Assembly: GCF_025359345.1 (NCBI RefSeq) | Contig: NZ_JANYGQ010000015.1 | Span: 62,001 to 126,000, forward strand | Direction: 5' to 3' | Length of the DNA: 64,000 bases | DNA from: Mucilaginibacter sp. | GTDB taxonomy: Bacteria > Bacteroidota > Bacteroidia > Sphingobacteriales > Sphingobacteriaceae | Shown: piece after piece, positions 1 to 8,148 of the stretch | How positions within the stretch are numbered: position 1 is the first letter of the stretch | Layout of the letters: each line of letters opens with the position of its first letter | Notes under the pieces: generated by a model | What the model saw: the letters and a program-made list of their open reading frames with translations, nothing else | What the model was told of the DNA's origin: nothing | Database searches by the model: none | Position numbers and translations under genes: made by a program

Positions 1-1162
1 TAACCTCTTTGGTAATCAAACCCAGCTCACGGCTCATTTGGCCGGCTATGGCAGTGTTCTCTTGCGCCCGTCTGAAAAGGTAAGGCAAAACGGCCTTTAT
101 AGGCCCGTAAGGCACATATTTGGCCACATTGTATTTGGCATTCGCAAGGTTAAAGCTCAAGTTATCGCTCATGCCCAGCAGCTGTGAAAAATAAACATGG
201 GGATTATTATGGTCGATGGTCTTTTTATCCAACAATTCGGCAAGTTTTCGGCAACTTTCTTCGTTATGGGTCCCTGCTACAAACGCAATTTGGGCAATGT
301 GATCAGTGCAATAATCTAGCGATAAATCGTAATCCCTGTCTGACGATTGTTTATCCGGCTGAATGGGCGATTGATAGCCTTTTTCTTCGGCTCGTTTACG
401 TTCTTTCTCCATGTAGGCTCCCCGCACCAGCTTGGCGCCCAAAATAAAGCCACCGGTAGCTGCGACCTCATGATCGTTTTTTAATGATTGCAGTTTATCA
501 TGCCTGTAAAGCTGGTAAGTATTGTATACAATGGCTTTTTCGGTATTGTACAGGTGCATCATATCCAAAGCCAGCATATCAATGGTTTTCTGTATCCAGC
601 TTTCTTCGGCATCTATCATTACCGGAATTCCTTTGGCATGTGCCGCTGTACAAATTGCCAAAACGCGCGACTGTACCTTTTCCCATTCTTCCTGTTCTAA
701 AATACTAAGCTGCGCCTTTTCATCAAGTTTTTCCAATAGCGAGAACCGGGCTACACCTGTAACCTTAAAAACGGTAATCGGAACAGACTTATCCACGGCT
801 GCGCGTTCGATGGTACGGATAATTTCGTCGCGGGTATTGTCAAATACATGCTCGTCGTCTTCCCCTTCTATCGAGTAGTCGAGGATGGTGCCTACGCCGC
901 CGTTATAAAGGTTTTTTATGGTTTTATCGCATTCGGCAATGGTTTCGCCGCCGCAAAAATGTTTAAATATGGTTGCTTTTATCAGTCCCTTAATAGGCAG
1001 GCCGATATTAATGGCAAAGTTGGTAATAGGTGGGCCAATTTTTACTAAAAAATTAACGTTAATAACTTTAAAAAGCCAATAAGCACGCTTAAGGTCAGAA
1101 TTGGACGAATGCCGGAAAGCTATCTCCGTATTCTCGAAAGACAAATTATTTTTTTCAGTCAT
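1..1162 (-). CDS. Proline dehydrogenase (partial, C-terminus off the window)
   Basis: The reverse strand from the ATG at 1160-1162 is open to the window edge, giving 387 codons without a stop. The protein carries the FAD-dependent proline dehydrogenase barrel pattern, including GGFILGAKLVRGAYMEKER and, further on, the arginine-rich FRRAQENTAIAG segment that ends such proteins, so only a few residues should be missing. Family knowledge: it oxidises proline to pyrroline-5-carboxylate and feeds electrons to the quinone pool. It looks like the stand-alone (monofunctional) form; whether a dehydrogenase domain follows cannot be seen. It is divergent from the S4/aroB pair, with about 150 bases between the starts for promoters. 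Confidence 0.9.
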   Translation of the reverse strand, partial: MTEKNNLSFENTEIAFRHSSNSDLKRAYWLFKVINVNFLVKIGPPITNFAINIGLPIKGLIKATIFKHFCGGETIAECDKTIKNLYNGGVGTILDYSIEGEDDEHVFDNTRDEIIRTIERAAVDKSVPITVFKVTGVARFSLLEKLDEKAQLSILEQEEWEKVQSRVLAICTAAHAKGIPVMIDAEESWIQKTIDMLALDMMHLYNTEKAIVYNTYQLYRHDKLQSLKNDHEVAATGGFILGAKLVRGAYMEKERKRAEEKGYQSPIQPDKQSSDRDYDLSLDYCTDHIAQIAFVAGTHNEESCRKLAELLDKKTIDHNNPHVYFSQLLGMSDNLSFNLANAKYNVAKYVPYGPIKAVLPYLFRRAQENTAIAGQMSRELGLITKEV

Positions 1163-1311
1163 GGGTCAGTTAGTACAGGTCATGTTTGTAGTTGATAACC
1201 TATGGAAAACATCCATCGACTACCAACTATGAATTATGGGCCAGTTTGCAAAATTATAAATTGCAAGCCAAATATCTCATTATTCGTTGAATAGTTTATT
1301 TTTGCTGCCCG

Positions 1312-1518
1312 ATGATAGAGTTTAAAGTAACCGGCGACTATATACCAATGATACAATTATTGAAAGCAGCCAACCTGGTGCAAACCGGCGGCGAAGCGCA
1401 AATAGTTGTAACTGAGGGAGAAGTGATGTACAACGGGCATGTTGATTACCGCAAACGCCTGAAAGTAAAAAAAGGCGACACCGTTGAATTCAGAGGTGAA
1501 ATTATCAGAGTTATATAA
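1312..1518 (+). CDS. Small S4-domain RNA-binding protein (YbcJ/YaaA-like)
   Basis: A 68-residue protein that is essentially one S4 RNA-binding fold: an N-terminal beta strand (MIEFKV), a helix-turn (PMIQLLKAANLVQTGGEA), then the conserved EGEVMYNGHVDYRKRLKVKKGDTVEF segment that contacts RNA. Length and order match stand-alone bacterial S4 proteins of the YbcJ type. Its exact RNA target is unknown. It sits 3 bases upstream of aroB on the same strand, so the two are probably co-transcribed, which is positional rather than functional evidence. Confidence 0.85.
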   Translation: MIEFKVTGDYIPMIQLLKAANLVQTGGEAQIVVTEGEVMYNGHVDYRKRLKVKKGDTVEFRGEIIRVI

Positions 1519-1521
1519 ATC

Positions 1522-2580
1522 ATGCAGACCATCCACAGCGATAACTACCCCATATTTTTTGAAAACAGCCTGGCCGAGCTTAAAAAATTTGTTGATGCCG
1601 GCAAATATTCACGATCGTTTATTTTAACTGATGAGCACACCTCGGTTCACTGCCTGCCCTTAGTACAGGCTGTTTTTGACGGGCATGAGAATTTCGATAT
1701 CATAGAGGTGAGTTCGGGCGAAGAAAGCAAAACTATCGACTTTTGTATAGGCATTTGGAAAATGCTGATTGATTTTGAAGCAGATCGCAAAGCATTACTA
1801 ATAAACCTGGGCGGCGGTGTAATTACCGACATGGGCGGATTTGCAGCGTCGACCTTTAAACGGGGGATTGATTTTGTACACGTACCCACTACCCTGCTTT
1901 CGCAGGTTGATGCCTCGGTTGGCGGCAAAACGGGTATCGATATGGATAATATCAAAAACATCATCGGTACTTTCACCCAGCCAAAAGCAGTATTTATTTC
2001 TGACGAATTTTTAAAAACGCTGCCCGAAAGACAGATACTCTCCGGCGTTGGCGAAATGCTAAAGCACGGACTGATAATGGATGCTGCTTATTGGGAAGCT
2101 TTAAAAAACAGCGATTTAAGCAAGCCGTCTGCGGCATTGATCCACCGCTCTGTGGAGATAAAAAACGAGGTTGTAATTGAAGACCCAACCGAAAAAGGTA
2201 TTCGTAAGGCCTTAAACTTCGGGCATACCATTGGTCACGCGGTTGAAACTAATTCATTGATAAATGACAAACGCCCGTTAACACACGGCGAAGCTATTGC
2301 TTTAGGTATGATTTGCGAGGCTTATCTGTCGCACAAAAAAACCGGCTTAAGTAGTGCTGATTTAGACGAAATTGTAAAGGTGATAAGTAAATTATACCCA
2401 AAATACAATCTTGCAGAAACAAACTTCGATACGTTGTGTGCAATAATGCTGAAAGATAAAAAGAACCAAAACGGCAACATAAATTGCACTTTATTGACTA
2501 ACATTGGCCAATGCGTGCTTGACAATATTTGCACTAACGACGAACTTTGCGAAAGTTTATCATTTTACGCAAATTTGTAA
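1522..2580 (+). CDS. aroB: 3-dehydroquinate synthase
   Basis: A 352-residue protein, the usual length for AroB. The NAD- and substrate-binding core is clear: NLGGGVITDMGGFAAST near residues 95-111, FKRGIDFVHVPTTLLSQVDAS and VGGKTGID just after, then the metal-site region around GEMLKHG, KALNFGHTIGHAVE and THGEAIALGM, which supply the zinc-binding Glu and two His. It converts DAHP to 3-dehydroquinate, the second shikimate step in the cytoplasm. The start is 3 bases after the S4 gene stop. Four further chorismate or phenylalanine genes lie about 4.5 kb downstream in a separate operon, so aroB is not under the attenuator found there. Confidence 0.96.
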   Translation: MQTIHSDNYPIFFENSLAELKKFVDAGKYSRSFILTDEHTSVHCLPLVQAVFDGHENFDIIEVSSGEESKTIDFCIGIWKMLIDFEADRKALLINLGGGVITDMGGFAASTFKRGIDFVHVPTTLLSQVDASVGGKTGIDMDNIKNIIGTFTQPKAVFISDEFLKTLPERQILSGVGEMLKHGLIMDAAYWEALKNSDLSKPSAALIHRSVEIKNEVVIEDPTEKGIRKALNFGHTIGHAVETNSLINDKRPLTHGEAIALGMICEAYLSHKKTGLSSADLDEIVKVISKLYPKYNLAETNFDTLCAIMLKDKKNQNGNINCTLLTNIGQCVLDNICTNDELCESLSFYANL

Positions 2581-2609
2581 CGTTAAAACGCTCGATTAGG
2601 GTTTTCAAA

Positions 2610-2640
2610 ATCCGAAATCGAACATCCGAAATTCGAAATC
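2610..2640. repeat. 14-bp tandem microrepeat (ATCCGAAATYNGAA)
   Basis: Two 14-base units, ATCCGAAATCGAAC at 2610-2623 and ATCCGAAATTCGAA at 2624-2637, plus a partial third unit, ending 8 bases before the next start codon. Related CCGAAA words recur in the intergenic repeats near 7.99 and 19.93 kb. Confidence 0.6.
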
Positions 2641-2648
2641 ATTAAGCT

Positions 2649-3575
2649 ATGTTCCACCCCGACCCCAGGCAGGAAACCGCAATTGTACTGGTAAGCTTAC
2701 TGGTAGTGATGACCGTACTAGAAATGTGGTTCAGTTACCGCGAAAACCGGCATTATTATGAAAAGCGGGACACGCTCACCAATATTTATTTAACGACGCT
2801 TGCATTTTTGTTAAACCTTGCGGTTGGCGGCTCTACGTTTTTTATTCTGCATTTCGCGTGGCAGTTCAGGTTGTTTCAAATACACAATGCCATTATTTAC
2901 TGGGTGATATTGGTTGTGGTACAGGATTTTTTATACTGGGCGCTGCATTATACCGGGCACTATTGCCGCCTGTTTTGGGCCATTCATGTAACCCACCATT
3001 CCAGCGAACATTTTAATTTTACAACCGGCTTCCGTTCCACCGTTTTTGAGCCGCTTTACCGCGTGTTTTTTTATCTGCCCCTTGCCTTTATGGGCTTTAG
3101 TGCTGTTGATATTTTGTACGCATACCTGGTAACCCAGCTTTATGGCAACCTTGTGCATACACAGTATAATGTGCCGCTGCCCAAATGGTACGGGCTTGTA
3201 TTCGTAACGCCATCGCATCACCGGGTGCACCATGCATCAAACGTACCCTATCTTGATAAAAACATGGGCATGGTTTTAATAATATGGGACAGGCTATTCG
3301 GCACCTTCCGTGCAGAAAATCTACCCGAACCCGTAAAATATGGCTTAACTCACCAGCCCGAAAACCTTGGCCCGGTAAATGTATTATTTCACGAATGGCA
3401 GGCTTTATTGGCCGATGTAAAAAAAGCGCCAAACTTAAAAATTAAAATGCAATATCTTTTCAATCCACCGGGATGGAGCCATGACGGTAGCAGCCAAACC
3501 GCAAGGGTGATGCAAAGGCAGTGGGAAGAAAATCAAGTTTCAAAACAATTAACCGGACCCACCTATAACGCCTGA
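2649..3575 (+). CDS. Sterol desaturase / fatty acid hydroxylase family membrane protein
   Basis: A 308-residue protein with several hydrophobic segments (about residues 12-28, 48-70, 80-97, 137-165) and the eight-histidine di-iron signature of the superfamily: HYTGH at 100-104, HVTHH at 113-117 with another His at 121, and HHRVHH at 190-195. These motifs lie on the cytoplasmic side in known members and bind the iron pair that hydroxylates or desaturates lipid chains. Substrate cannot be told from sequence; bacterial members act on sterol-like, carotenoid or ether lipids. It starts 68 bases after aroB, separated by the tandem repeat, and may share that transcript. Confidence 0.9.
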   Translation: MFHPDPRQETAIVLVSLLVVMTVLEMWFSYRENRHYYEKRDTLTNIYLTTLAFLLNLAVGGSTFFILHFAWQFRLFQIHNAIIYWVILVVVQDFLYWALHYTGHYCRLFWAIHVTHHSSEHFNFTTGFRSTVFEPLYRVFFYLPLAFMGFSAVDILYAYLVTQLYGNLVHTQYNVPLPKWYGLVFVTPSHHRVHHASNVPYLDKNMGMVLIIWDRLFGTFRAENLPEPVKYGLTHQPENLGPVNVLFHEWQALLADVKKAPNLKIKMQYLFNPPGWSHDGSSQTARVMQRQWEENQVSKQLTGPTYNA

Positions 3576-3654
3576 ACAAATATTATCTAAACCGAGCCTT
3601 AATAATTTAAATAAAAAGCTGTTATATTTAGATAATAGTTTTATCCCACCAATT

Positions 3655-4155
3655 ATGAAAAAAACACTTTTATCATCAGGACTGGTTTTTGCGTTTGTTG
3701 CCTTAACCTTAACTGCGTGTCATTTTAGCGTTGGCACCAGCAAAGATTTTAATACTGGTTTAAAGGAATCGCATAATGGTTTTGCGGTAAGTGATGTTTT
3801 CCTCGCCAATAAAGATGGTCAGCACTTAAAAAACAATAAAGTAAAAATGGATTCCACATTCACCATCGTAGCTACCGGTGTTGAAAATTATAAATTAAAT
3901 GGCGGCAAAGCCTACCCCGGCTGCGAATTAACTTTAAAAGATAAAACGGGCAAAGTACTGGGTTCGATTCCTGATTTAATGGCCGATATTGCCAAAAATG
4001 GCCTCGTTCCAACGGGCGCTACTACTTTAACAGCAATGTTGTCCCTACATCATCCATTTGTATCGGGCGAGACCTACCACGTAACAGCGCGCTTTTTTGA
4101 CAAATATGAGCCGAAAAATGAGATAAAAGTGGATGTAGAAGTATTGCTCCAGTAG
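3655..4155 (+). CDS. Hypothetical lipoprotein
   Basis: A 166-residue protein with a lysine-led signal peptide ending in a lipobox (LTLTAC, Cys about residue 22), so it is probably a lipid-anchored envelope protein. The mature part is beta-rich, with segments such as MDSTFTIVATGVENY and KDKTGKVLGSIPDLM, and ends in strands resembling an immunoglobulin-like or C2-like sandwich. No family was recognised with certainty. A TATATTTA box at 3623-3630 resembles the Bacteroidota -7 element and sits 24 bases before the ATG, suggesting its own promoter. Confidence 0.75.
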   Translation: MKKTLLSSGLVFAFVALTLTACHFSVGTSKDFNTGLKESHNGFAVSDVFLANKDGQHLKNNKVKMDSTFTIVATGVENYKLNGGKAYPGCELTLKDKTGKVLGSIPDLMADIAKNGLVPTGATTLTAMLSLHHPFVSGETYHVTARFFDKYEPKNEIKVDVEVLLQ

Positions 4156-4219
4156 TTACTTATTGGGCATCCATTTGATAATTCCCGGTATCGGGCAGCA
4201 AACTCGCGTCTGATACACA

Positions 4220-4702
4220 TCAATGCAGGCTAATAACGCGCGTTATTTGCCAAATACCATTTCTAAGTCTCCACACTACTATAAACTTATCAGGTTTGGA
4301 TGGCGTTTCACTTTCCTGGTGATTAATAAATCGGTGAAGGCCAACCTCTACAGCGCCAAACCCGGCTATGGGATAAACCTCAATACTCCCCGGCACCAGC
4401 ACCCTGGTCACTTTGCCGCAAATATTCTTCTTTAACGCATCCAAAAGAGCTTGTTTTGAAGTCTGCAAGCCTCCTTTGTCGTGGTAAAACTCTATGCTGT
4501 CGGCATAAATAGCGGCTTGTTTATCCATATCGCAAGTGTTGTAGGCGTTAAAATACACGCTGTCCATATGCGCGATGGTATTATATAACTCCTGCGATTC
4601 GGGTTTGTACGTATAGGTTTCCTTATTTTGCGCGGATACCACAACCGCAGTAACCATAATAGTAAGCGAAGTTAAAAGTGTTGATAGTTTAAAGATTTTC
4701 AT
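4220..4702 (-). CDS. Secreted SnoaL/DUF4440-like (NTF2-fold) protein
   Basis: The start MKIFKLSTLLTSLTIMVTA is chosen because it begins a clean signal peptide ending at VSAQN; an upstream in-frame Met would add 13 unlikely residues. The 160-residue product has the cone-shaped NTF2 fold pattern: a helix with MDSVYFNAYNTCDMDKQAAIYAD, then FYHDKGGLQTSKQALLDALKKN and a C-terminal strand pair with IVVWRLRNGIWQITRVISLH. Family members are periplasmic or cytoplasmic and mostly of unknown function. It is convergent with the lipoprotein gene upstream in the window. Confidence 0.8.
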   Translation of the reverse strand: MKIFKLSTLLTSLTIMVTAVVVSAQNKETYTYKPESQELYNTIAHMDSVYFNAYNTCDMDKQAAIYADSIEFYHDKGGLQTSKQALLDALKKNICGKVTRVLVPGSIEVYPIAGFGAVEVGLHRFINHQESETPSKPDKFIVVWRLRNGIWQITRVISLH

Positions 4703-4936
4703 GATTACAATATTATTTACAGTTTGAGAGTCCAGTTCCATGCCAATTAATTAACAAACTGACAATCAAATATTTGAATCCTGTTAAAAACAGAACACGT
4801 TCGTTAATGATACATGTATCGTTTGCTTTCGATACCATTAGTGACCCTAACAAATCTAAGCATCCCCATTTAAATTAATACGAATATTCGCAGGGTTTCA
4901 TTTTATTTCCTGACTTTTGAAGTAAACCAATAACCA

Positions 4937-5764
4937 ATGCAAATCAAATTTTTTTGCCCTAAATGGGGTTCGGATAATATCACCTGGGATGCCTTTTGTG
5001 CAAAGGTAAAAGCAGCGGGCTATGATGGTGTTGAAACCCCTGTGCCTTTTGATGCTGCCGAACAACAGGAGATTATTACTGCAATAAAAGACCATGAACT
5101 ATTGCTTATCGGGCAGTATTACCAATCGTTCGAAAAAGACTTTGAGGCGCACAAAAGCAGCTTTAAGAAGTACATGGAGTACCTGGCAGCAATGCAGCCT
5201 TTGTTAATCGACTCGCAAACCGGTAAAGATTATTTTACCGCTGCCCAAAACAGCGAACTTTTTACAATTGCACAGGCAGTAACTAACGAAACCGGCGTAA
5301 CAATAGCCCATGAAACCCATCGCAATAAGGCCCTATTTGCCGCACATGTTACCAAAGACTTGCTGATAGCCAACCCCGAGGTAGTCATCACCGCCGATTT
5401 TTCGCACTGGTGCAATGTATCCGAAAGTTTACTGGAGCAGCAGCAGGAATCGCTGGATGTTGCCACAAGCAGGACTGTGCATATCCATGCCCGGGTTGGT
5501 CACGCCGAATCAGCACAGGTATCCGACCCGCGGGCCCCGGAATGGAGCGCCGAAGTTGAAGCACATTTGACGTGGTGGGATGCTATTATTGATTGTAGAC
5601 TAAAAAGTGGTGCACAACTTAGTACCATCACACCCGAATTTGGCCCGGCACCTTATATGCCGGCATTGCCTTATACTAAAATGCCGGTAGCGAACCAGTG
5701 GGATATTAATGTTTATATGATGGGGATGTTGAGGGCGCGGTATAATTTAAACCATGAAGAGTAA
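4937..5764 (+). CDS. Sugar phosphate isomerase/epimerase-like TIM-barrel protein
   Basis: A 275-residue protein of the xylose-isomerase-like TIM barrel superfamily. Candidate metal ligands are in order: Glu in IAHETHRNK, Asp and His in ITADFSHWC, His in VHIHARVGH and Glu in TITPEFGP. No signal peptide is present, so it is cytoplasmic. Members isomerise or epimerise sugars and sugar acids; the substrate is not deducible. It stands alone between a gene on the opposite strand and a convergent membrane protein, with no other sugar genes close by. Confidence 0.85.
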   Translation: MQIKFFCPKWGSDNITWDAFCAKVKAAGYDGVETPVPFDAAEQQEIITAIKDHELLLIGQYYQSFEKDFEAHKSSFKKYMEYLAAMQPLLIDSQTGKDYFTAAQNSELFTIAQAVTNETGVTIAHETHRNKALFAAHVTKDLLIANPEVVITADFSHWCNVSESLLEQQQESLDVATSRTVHIHARVGHAESAQVSDPRAPEWSAEVEAHLTWWDAIIDCRLKSGAQLSTITPEFGPAPYMPALPYTKMPVANQWDINVYMMGMLRARYNLNHEE

Positions 5765-5815
5765 TAATGTGCACTAAAAGGATTAAAATCAAATAAAACA
5801 CACGTTTTCTTAGTG

Positions 5816-6628
5816 TTACCCATCATCTTCTGAATTATTCGGAACCAAAATAAAATCTTTGTTAAGGTCAGCTAACAATTCCAAATATAACTTTCTTTTA
5901 ATTCGTTTGTACCATATCCACAATTCCATAACAAAAAGGTAAATAAAGATTGAAGAAACGATAACAAATGAAGAGGACTGAATATGCAATTTGGCTGCTA
6001 AGACCACCGAAAGTTCAGTAAATGACAGTAGGTTTACGAAAACAAGTATTATTGAACCGACAAAAAAGCGCTTCCAAAACCATTTCCCCATAATATACTG
6101 CTCAATTGCAATAATCGATAATAACCCCAAATAATCATTTGCTTCACTATACCTTGTTTTACTCTCTTCAATTGCAGGTCCAACAAACTTGCCCATATAT
6201 ATTTCGCCAATTTTACCGGAAATAGAAAATAGAGTAAGTACTATGGTAAAAAATCGCAAAGAAACTGCACTCAGACACAACAATGCAAATAGAATCCCCG
6301 CCATAAATATCATTCCAACACTTGTTTTTGTTAATTTACCTCTATTGGGCGCTATAATAAAAGTATATTCTTCGTCATTTAAATCCGTAATCGTTCCGTA
6401 AATCCACGATAGGTAACAAAGTGTAAGGGTTACTCTCAAAAAGGTTGATGAGAGTTTGTCATTAATTTCCGGGGCGGGGATTTCTTTGAATTGAAGCCAT
6501 GTAAAAAAGATAACAAGCGCCGCGCCGATATACTTAATTAAAGCTTTTACCACTTCGAATATTTGCCTTCGTCTAATTAGTTCTTCGTTTGGAATTAGAA
6601 CACTTGGTCTAACTTTTTTCTTGTCCAT
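5816..6628 (-). CDS. Hypothetical multi-pass membrane protein
   Basis: A 270-residue protein with about five or six hydrophobic spans (for instance IGAALVIFFTWLQF, VGMIFMAGILFALLCLSAV, FFVGSIILVFVNLLSF and FVIVSSIFIYLFVMELWIWY), a charged N-terminus (MDKKKVRPSVLIPNEELIRRR) and an acidic C-terminal tail ending SEDDG. No family was recognised. It is AT-rich compared with neighbours and ends convergently 50 bases from the TIM-barrel gene. Upstream lies a roughly 260-base AT-rich spacer before the pheA promoter in which no gene is seen. Confidence 0.65.
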   Translation of the reverse strand: MDKKKVRPSVLIPNEELIRRRQIFEVVKALIKYIGAALVIFFTWLQFKEIPAPEINDKLSSTFLRVTLTLCYLSWIYGTITDLNDEEYTFIIAPNRGKLTKTSVGMIFMAGILFALLCLSAVSLRFFTIVLTLFSISGKIGEIYMGKFVGPAIEESKTRYSEANDYLGLLSIIAIEQYIMGKWFWKRFFVGSIILVFVNLLSFTELSVVLAAKLHIQSSSFVIVSSIFIYLFVMELWIWYKRIKRKLYLELLADLNKDFILVPNNSEDDG

Positions 6629-6888
6629 TAGTATAATGTATAAGGTTCAAACAGGCATCAGGCAATCTACAGAGAAACGAGTGGATTTATAATGATTTAT
6701 AATAAGGTTAAATATGCTTAGTAAAGCTAACTGTTAATAATGATAAAAGCAACAAGTTAGCCCTTGAACCTGCAAATTGTTATCCTTCTATTATTTCTTG
6801 ATAAACAAGGCTAAAAACCTATATTATAGATTGACCCACCAAATTTTATTCTGTTTACCCCCTTTATTTTCAAAAAAATAAAATTTTC

Positions 6889-6920
6889 TATTGACAATAC
6901 CATTTCTACCCGTATATTTA
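6889..6920 (+). promoter_or_regulatory. Promoter of the pheA leader
   Basis: TTGACA at 6891-6896 and TATATTTA at 6913-6920 are separated by 19 bases from the end of TTG. This fits the Bacteroidota pattern (TTTG or TTG at -33, TAnnTTTG at -7) with one mismatch. The predicted RNA start near 6926-6930 would leave only about 10-14 bases before the leader ATG at 6940. Confidence 0.6.
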
Positions 6921-6939
6921 CACCGCAAACAAAAACAAA

Positions 6940-7005
6940 ATGAAATTTAACAGTGCATATTTTTATGGTTACTACTTTTACTTTACCAGTAAGAGCCGGG
7001 ACTAA
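6940..7005 (+). CDS. Phe/Tyr-rich leader peptide of the pheA operon
   Basis: A 21-codon open frame starts at 6940 and stops with TAA at 7003-7005. It encodes four Phe and five Tyr, eight of them packed into codons 7-15 (YFYGYYFYF). The start is preceded by an A-rich stretch, as is usual for Bacteroidota genes. The last codons (AGC CGG GAC) and the stop overlap the first strand of the antiterminator, and a terminator hairpin followed by the prephenate dehydratase gene comes directly after. Peptide composition, size and position are those of an attenuation leader: ribosomes slowed at aromatic codons report low charged tRNA-Phe or tRNA-Tyr. Too short for ordinary gene callers. Confidence 0.85.
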   Translation: MKFNSAYFYGYYFYFTSKSRD

Positions 7006-7064
7006 TATGCAGTAACAAACATATAAAGAAACTGAAAAGTCCCGGCCAAAAACCGGGACTTTTT
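6995..7064 (+). promoter_or_regulatory. Transcription attenuator: competing antiterminator and terminator
   Basis: Three segments compete. Segment 1, GCCGGGACT at 6995-7003 inside the leader frame, is exactly complementary over 9 bases to segment 2, AGTCCCGGC at 7038-7046. Segment 2 also pairs with segment 3, CCGGGACT at 7053-7060. Pairing 1:2 prevents terminator 2:3. A ribosome stalled on the Phe/Tyr codons (6958-6984) leaves segment 1 free; one that reaches the stop covers it. This is a compact three-segment version of the enterobacterial phe/trp attenuators. Confidence 0.85.
7035..7064 (+). terminator. Attenuator terminator upstream of pheA
   Basis: AAAAGTCCCGG at 7035-7045 pairs with CCGGGACTTTT at 7053-7063 around a seven-base loop, with the T run at 7060-7064. 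It lies 16 bases before the pheA start. Confidence 0.85.
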
Positions 7065-7080
7065 GCGTTAAAGGGAGTTT

Positions 7081-7989
7081 ATGAAACAAGAACAATTACG
7101 AGTTGCAATTCAGGGGATACGCGCTTCGTTTCACGAAGAAGCAGCATTCAAATATTTTGGTGAGGATATCCATACTATTGAATGCAACTCGTTTAAGCAA
7201 ACATTCGAGGCGTTAAAAAATAAAAATGCTGATTATGTGGTAATGGCCATAGAGAATAGCATTGCCGGCAGCATTTTACCCAACTACTCGCTGTTGCTCA
7301 GCTATGGCTTCCCGGTTGTGGGCGAAATTTACCTGCCCATACAGCTGCACCTGATGGCGTTGCCGGGCGTAAAGTTCGAGGATATTAAATATGTAACCTC
7401 GCACCCTATCGCCATCCGCCAGTGTGTTGATTTTTTTGACGAATATCCGCAGCTAAACATTGTTGAAAGCAACGACACCGCTGCCTGCGCCAAACGCATC
7501 CGCGATGAGCAACTTACCGATACCGTAGCTATTGCCAACTCGCTGGCCGCAAGATTATATGGGCTGGACGTATTGGAGCGCCGTATTGAATCGAACAAAA
7601 AGAATTTTACGCGTTTTTTGATACTCACCCATCATGAAAATGTATCGAAAAAGAATCCTAATAAAGCCTCGCTTTGTTTCCAGGTGAGTAATACCGTTGG
7701 GGCGTTGGCCAAGGTGCTTAACATATTTGCAGAACAGGGCCTTAATATGAGCAAAATACAAAGCATGCCAATTTTAGGCAAGCGCAACGAGTATAACTTT
7801 TATGTAGATGTTGAATGGGACGATACCAAAACCTACGACATTGCCATACGCCAGATATTGAAGTATACCCAAAACTTTAACATACTGGGCGAATATGAAA
7901 GGCACGACGAAGAAAACGGCGCACTGCCAAAAACTGTAAAGAACGAAAAGGTACCGAGGACATATATTAAAATTAAGAAGATGAGCTGA
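7081..7989 (+). CDS. pheA: Prephenate dehydratase
   Basis: A 302-residue monofunctional enzyme that converts prephenate to phenylpyruvate, the committed step to phenylalanine. The two lobes of the dehydratase domain span roughly residues 5-185, with the catalytic TRF motif at 177-179 (NFTRFLIL) and the ESN segment at 129-131. An ACT domain follows at about 195-265 (GALAKVLNIFAEQGLNMSKI), the usual site of phenylalanine feedback binding. An AAGGGAG stretch 4 bases before the ATG could aid initiation. It is the first structural gene behind the Phe/Tyr attenuator. In many Bacteroidota pheA is followed by an aminotransferase and prephenate dehydrogenase; neither is present here. Confidence 0.95.
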   Translation: MKQEQLRVAIQGIRASFHEEAAFKYFGEDIHTIECNSFKQTFEALKNKNADYVVMAIENSIAGSILPNYSLLLSYGFPVVGEIYLPIQLHLMALPGVKFEDIKYVTSHPIAIRQCVDFFDEYPQLNIVESNDTAACAKRIRDEQLTDTVAIANSLAARLYGLDVLERRIESNKKNFTRFLILTHHENVSKKNPNKASLCFQVSNTVGALAKVLNIFAEQGLNMSKIQSMPILGKRNEYNFYVDVEWDDTKTYDIAIRQILKYTQNFNILGEYERHDEENGALPKTVKNEKVPRTYIKIKKMS

Positions 7990-7992
7990 AGG

Positions 7993-8037
7993 GAAGTCCG
8001 AAAGTCGGGAAAGTCCGGAAAGTCAGTAAAGACAGAA
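7993..8037. repeat. 9-bp tandem repeat (AAAGTCNGG-type)
   Basis: About five degenerate 9-base units (for example AAAGTCGGG, AAAGTCCGG, AAAGTCAGT, AAAGACAGA) run directly after the pheA stop. A GTCCGGAA at 8013-8020 also has an inverted partner TTCCGGAC at 8128-8135 just before the next gene, so the spacer RNA can fold back. Confidence 0.6.
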
Positions 8038-8148
8038 GGATAGCGGAGGTTTGAAAGTCAGAAATCCGCAAATGAAAATTAGCAGAGAACCAAAAACAAT
8101 TAAAATATAAAAAACAATCTTCCGGTCTTCCGGACAAAAAACAAAGAA

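Noticed and set aside
7993..8037. Short tandem repeats as a possible CRISPR array
   Set aside because: Units are 9 bases without spacers, and no cas genes are present.
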